From contig MFAZ01000018.1 of assembly GCA_001776335.1 (NCBI GenBank), positions 17,970 to 24,582 on the forward strand: a stretch of DNA of 6,613 bases, read 5' to 3'. Source of the DNA: Candidatus Curtissbacteria bacterium RIFCSPHIGHO2_01_FULL_41_11. Its GTDB lineage: Bacteria; Patescibacteriota; Microgenomatia; Curtissbacterales; GWA2-41-24. Under the pieces are notes generated by a model, which was not told the origin of the DNA, searched no databases, and saw only the letters and a program-made list of their open reading frames with translations. Within the stretch, counting starts at the first letter, position 1, and the number at the start of each line of letters is the position of its first letter. Position numbers and translations under genes: made by a program. Positions 4,838 to 6,613 of the stretch are shown piece after piece.

Positions 4838-5627
4838 GGTAATTTTTGAGGATGAGCAGATATTAGTTGTCGAAAAGCCGTCAGGTGTGGTTGTTAATAG
4901 ATCGGAGACAAATAAGGAAGGAACATTGCAGGATGAAATTTCCAAATATTTTGGTCTTGGTTTGCAATTGGGAATCGGGGATCGGGCGGGGATTGTTCAC
5001 AGACTGGACCGGGAGACGTCGGGTGTCTTGGTAATTGCTAAAACACAAAAGATTTTTGACTATTTGCAGGCTCAGTTTAAAGACCGGCTGGTTGAAAAAG
5101 AATATATCGCTCTTGTGCACGGGAAGGTAGGGAATCAGTCGGGAACCATAGAGGAGAAGATAGCACGGGTCGGCCCTTTTGGAAAATTCGGGGTGGTAGA
5201 TCGCAGGTCAGGTGCCGGACGCGAGGCAAGAACTGATTGGGAGCTCGAAGGTCTATACAGGTTTGGGGAAGATAAATTTGAAAAGATCCTTCGCTCTGCT
5301 TGGGATGACACGAATGTTTCGAAAGCGAGGTTGAATTACCTAAGGCGGAATGCGAAAGAGTATAGCTTGCTTACTGTTTTTCCTAAAACCGGCCGAACGC
5401 ACCAAATACGGGTACATTTGAAAAGTATCGGGCATCCGGTAGTTTCCGATTTGATATATGGGCCGAACAAACTTTTGAAGTTCGACCTTTCGTGGTGTCC
5501 GAGATTGTTTTTGCATGCAAAAAGCATTGAATTTGTCCACCCGAAAACAAAAAAACGCGTAAAATTTACGGCAGATTTGCCTGAAGATCTTGCGAAAAGC
5601 CTGAGATTCTTGACAAAAAACAGCTGA
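4830..5627 (+). CDS. RluA-family pseudouridine synthase
   Basis: It converts specific uridines of rRNA (possibly tRNA) to pseudouridine. The 265 residues start directly with the catalytic domain (FEDEQILVVEKPSGVVVN, 6-23) and lack the N-terminal S4 RNA-binding domain of RluC and RluD. The family signature GIVHRLDRETSGVLVIAKT (54-72) contains the catalytic D60. Other conserved parts are EKEYIALVHG (89-98), KTGRTHQIRVHL (186-197), GHPVVSD and FLHAKSIEFVHP near the C-terminus. Between REARTDWELEGLYRFGED (131-148) and YSLLTVF (178-184), where the family normally has a short turn, there are about 28 extra residues, including KILRSAWDDTN encoded by a palindromic repeat copy. The frame is intact, so the enzyme may tolerate it. 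The ATG at 4830 follows AAAGGA at 4813-4818 and overlaps lspA. The gene order resembles lspA-ylyB of Bacillus subtilis; the exact target uridine is unknown. Confidence 0.95.
   Translation: MVKVIFEDEQILVVEKPSGVVVNRSETNKEGTLQDEISKYFGLGLQLGIGDRAGIVHRLDRETSGVLVIAKTQKIFDYLQAQFKDRLVEKEYIALVHGKVGNQSGTIEEKIARVGPFGKFGVVDRRSGAGREARTDWELEGLYRFGEDKFEKILRSAWDDTNVSKARLNYLRRNAKEYSLLTVFPKTGRTHQIRVHLKSIGHPVVSDLIYGPNKLLKFDLSWCPRLFLHAKSIEFVHPKTKKRVKFTADLPEDLAKSLRFLTKNS
5284..5310 (+). repeat. Palindromic repeat copy inside the pseudouridine synthase gene
   Basis: AGATCCTTCG opens and GGGATGACA closes this stretch, with outer arms ATCC (5286-5289) and GGAT (5303-5306) and a decayed centre. It matches the ends of the repeat at 429-459 (AGATTCTTCG ... 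AGAATGACA). Its in-frame translation KILRSAWDDT resembles the peptide KILRSAQDDT that this repeat type produces in other genomes, from memory. It lies exactly in the extra segment of the protein. Identification is by pattern only. Confidence 0.6.
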
Positions 5628-5638
5628 AAATCAACAAT
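5610..5638 (+). promoter_or_regulatory. Candidate promoter for the antiporter gene
   Basis: A perfect TTGACA (5610-5615) in the last codons of the pseudouridine synthase gene is followed after 17 bases by AACAAT (5633-5638), 4 of 6 matches to TATAAT. The start would be near 5645, about 15 bases before the ATG. It could give the antiporter its own expression, or it could be chance in A+T-rich sequence. Confidence 0.3.
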
Positions 5639-5659
5639 TGATTAAGAAGAACTGCCCGG

Positions 5660-6613
5660 ATGCCAACTTTATTTTTACAGCTGTCTTTGGTTCTGGTCTT
5701 GGCCACGATTTTGGGAATTGGTGCCAAAGCTCTTAAGCAACCTCTGATTCTTGCGTATATTTTTACCGGGGTTGTAATTTCTCTTTTCGGAATTTTTAAA
5801 CAAATTGATCACGGCGCTCTGGATATTTTTTCTAATTTAGGCATTGCATTTCTGCTTTTTCTGGTCGGAATTGAGCTTAAGATTGACGATCTCAAGCTTG
5901 TAGGCAGAACGGCTATTCTTACAGGTCTTGCACAAATCTTCTTTACGGCGCTGGTTGGTTTCATTCTAATTGCCGGCTTGGGTTTTGGGCCAATTGCGAG
6001 TGCTTATATGGCCATTGCCATCACTTTTTCTTCGACAGTCATCATAATTAAGCTTTTGACTGAAAAGCACGATCTTAAATCTTTGTATGGAAAAGTTACT
6101 GTCGGTTATTTATTGGTACAGGATTTCGCGGCAATTTTGGCGTTAATGTTTTTGTCCGGTTTTGGAAACCAGGGTGGAATAACACTTTCTGCTATAAGTC
6201 TGATATTTCTTAAAGGTGCATTTTTGGTAGGTCTTGCTTATATCGGGGGAAGAACTTTTCTTAAGATTCTTTTTTCCTGGACTTCAGCTTCAGTTGAATT
6301 GTTGTTTGTTTCTGCAATTGCCTGGGCATTTTTGATGTCTGCAGTGGGTGTGGAGTTTGGTTTTTCTATCGCAATAGGGGCGTTTTTAGCAGGAGTTGCG
6401 ATTGCGTCTTCTCCCTACCGAATTCAGATTTCCGCTCGGGTTAAGCCACTTCGCGATTTTTTTACAATAATATTTTTTATCCTGCTTGGCGCGTCGATGT
6501 CGGCGGGAGCTTCGCAAGTATTACTTTCTCACGTGATTCTCTTGTCACTTTTTATTCTAGTCGGTAAACCACTAATTGTTATGGCCGTGATGCTGACATT
6601 GGGTTTCAGAAAC
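5660..6613 (+). CDS. Kef-type K+/H+ antiporter, N-terminal part (CPA2 family)
   Basis: The gene runs off the window; 318 codons are visible with no stop. It encodes a monovalent cation/proton antiporter of the CPA2 (KefB/KefC) group, an integral membrane protein affecting K+ and pH balance. Sequence hallmarks are the start LATILGIGAKALKQPLILAY (14-33), a region with many Gly and the IELKIDDLK loop (71-79), FSSTVIIIKLL (123-133) followed by EKHDLKSLYGKVTVGYLLVQD (135-155) with Q154-D155 in the core of the transport domain, GAFLAGVAIASSPYR (240-254), and PLRDFFTIIFFILLGASM (263-280). About ten TM segments fall in this part. Whether a C-terminal TrkA-N (RCK) domain follows is not visible. The ATG at 5660 is the first possible start after an in-frame TGA at 5639; AAGAAGA upstream is a weak, distant Shine-Dalgarno sequence. 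Confidence 0.93.
   Translation, partial: MPTLFLQLSLVLVLATILGIGAKALKQPLILAYIFTGVVISLFGIFKQIDHGALDIFSNLGIAFLLFLVGIELKIDDLKLVGRTAILTGLAQIFFTALVGFILIAGLGFGPIASAYMAIAITFSSTVIIIKLLTEKHDLKSLYGKVTVGYLLVQDFAAILALMFLSGFGNQGGITLSAISLIFLKGAFLVGLAYIGGRTFLKILFSWTSASVELLFVSAIAWAFLMSAVGVEFGFSIAIGAFLAGVAIASSPYRIQISARVKPLRDFFTIIFFILLGASMSAGASQVLLSHVILLSLFILVGKPLIVMAVMLTLGFRN

Noticed and set aside
5583..5620. Repeat copy at the 3' end of the pseudouridine synthase gene
   Set aside because: Some words look similar (AGATCTTGCG, ATTCTTGACA), but the encoded LPEDLAKSLRFL is an ordinary C-terminus for the family and no palindrome is formed.

Overview
The window looks like a piece of a small-genome bacterium, most plausibly a member of the Candidate Phyla Radiation (Patescibacteria, perhaps Microgenomates-like). 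This is an inference from compact, often overlapping genes, divergent versions of housekeeping genes (Lgt-like, LspA, DksA-like) and short palindromic repeats of kinds common in such genomes; no rRNA is present to settle it. Several genes end in TGA and no protein reads through one, so the standard bacterial code applies.

Layout. Positions 1-266 hold the C-terminal end of the replicative helicase DnaB. A tRNA-Leu(CAA) lies on the minus strand at 280-363. A short A+T-rich spacer with candidate divergent promoters and a palindromic repeat leads into pepA (leucyl aminopeptidase, 477-1976) and then efp (elongation factor P, 2050-2610). Between them is a 26-codon ORF whose first 13 codons are a diverged copy of the start of efp, followed by a palindrome that can mask the efp Shine-Dalgarno sequence. 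A minus-strand membrane protein gene (2614-3093, YdjM/metal-dependent hydrolase-like) converges on efp with a 3-base gap. From 3230 a plus-strand cluster runs to the window end: an Lgt-like membrane protein, a DksA/TraR-type zinc-finger protein, lspA, an RluA-family pseudouridine synthase, and a Kef-type cation/proton antiporter cut off by the window edge.

How the genes work together. DnaB, EF-P, the tRNA and the pseudouridine synthase are replication and translation functions. The Lgt-like protein and LspA point to lipoprotein maturation, although the Lgt-like protein lacks the usual catalytic Arg and Asn. The order dksA-like, lspA, rluD-like resembles ylyA-lspA-ylyB of Bacillus subtilis and suggests a conserved operon. 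The first gene of the cluster has a promoter placed so that its mRNA should be leaderless.

The most notable signals are the partial efp duplication with its SD-masking palindrome; a palindromic repeat that appears both in the pepA leader and, in frame, inside the pseudouridine synthase gene (like Rickettsia palindromic elements); the Arg32 form of EF-P; and the degenerate Lgt-like protein next to lspA. I see no CRISPR array, insertion sequence, phage gene or defence system.
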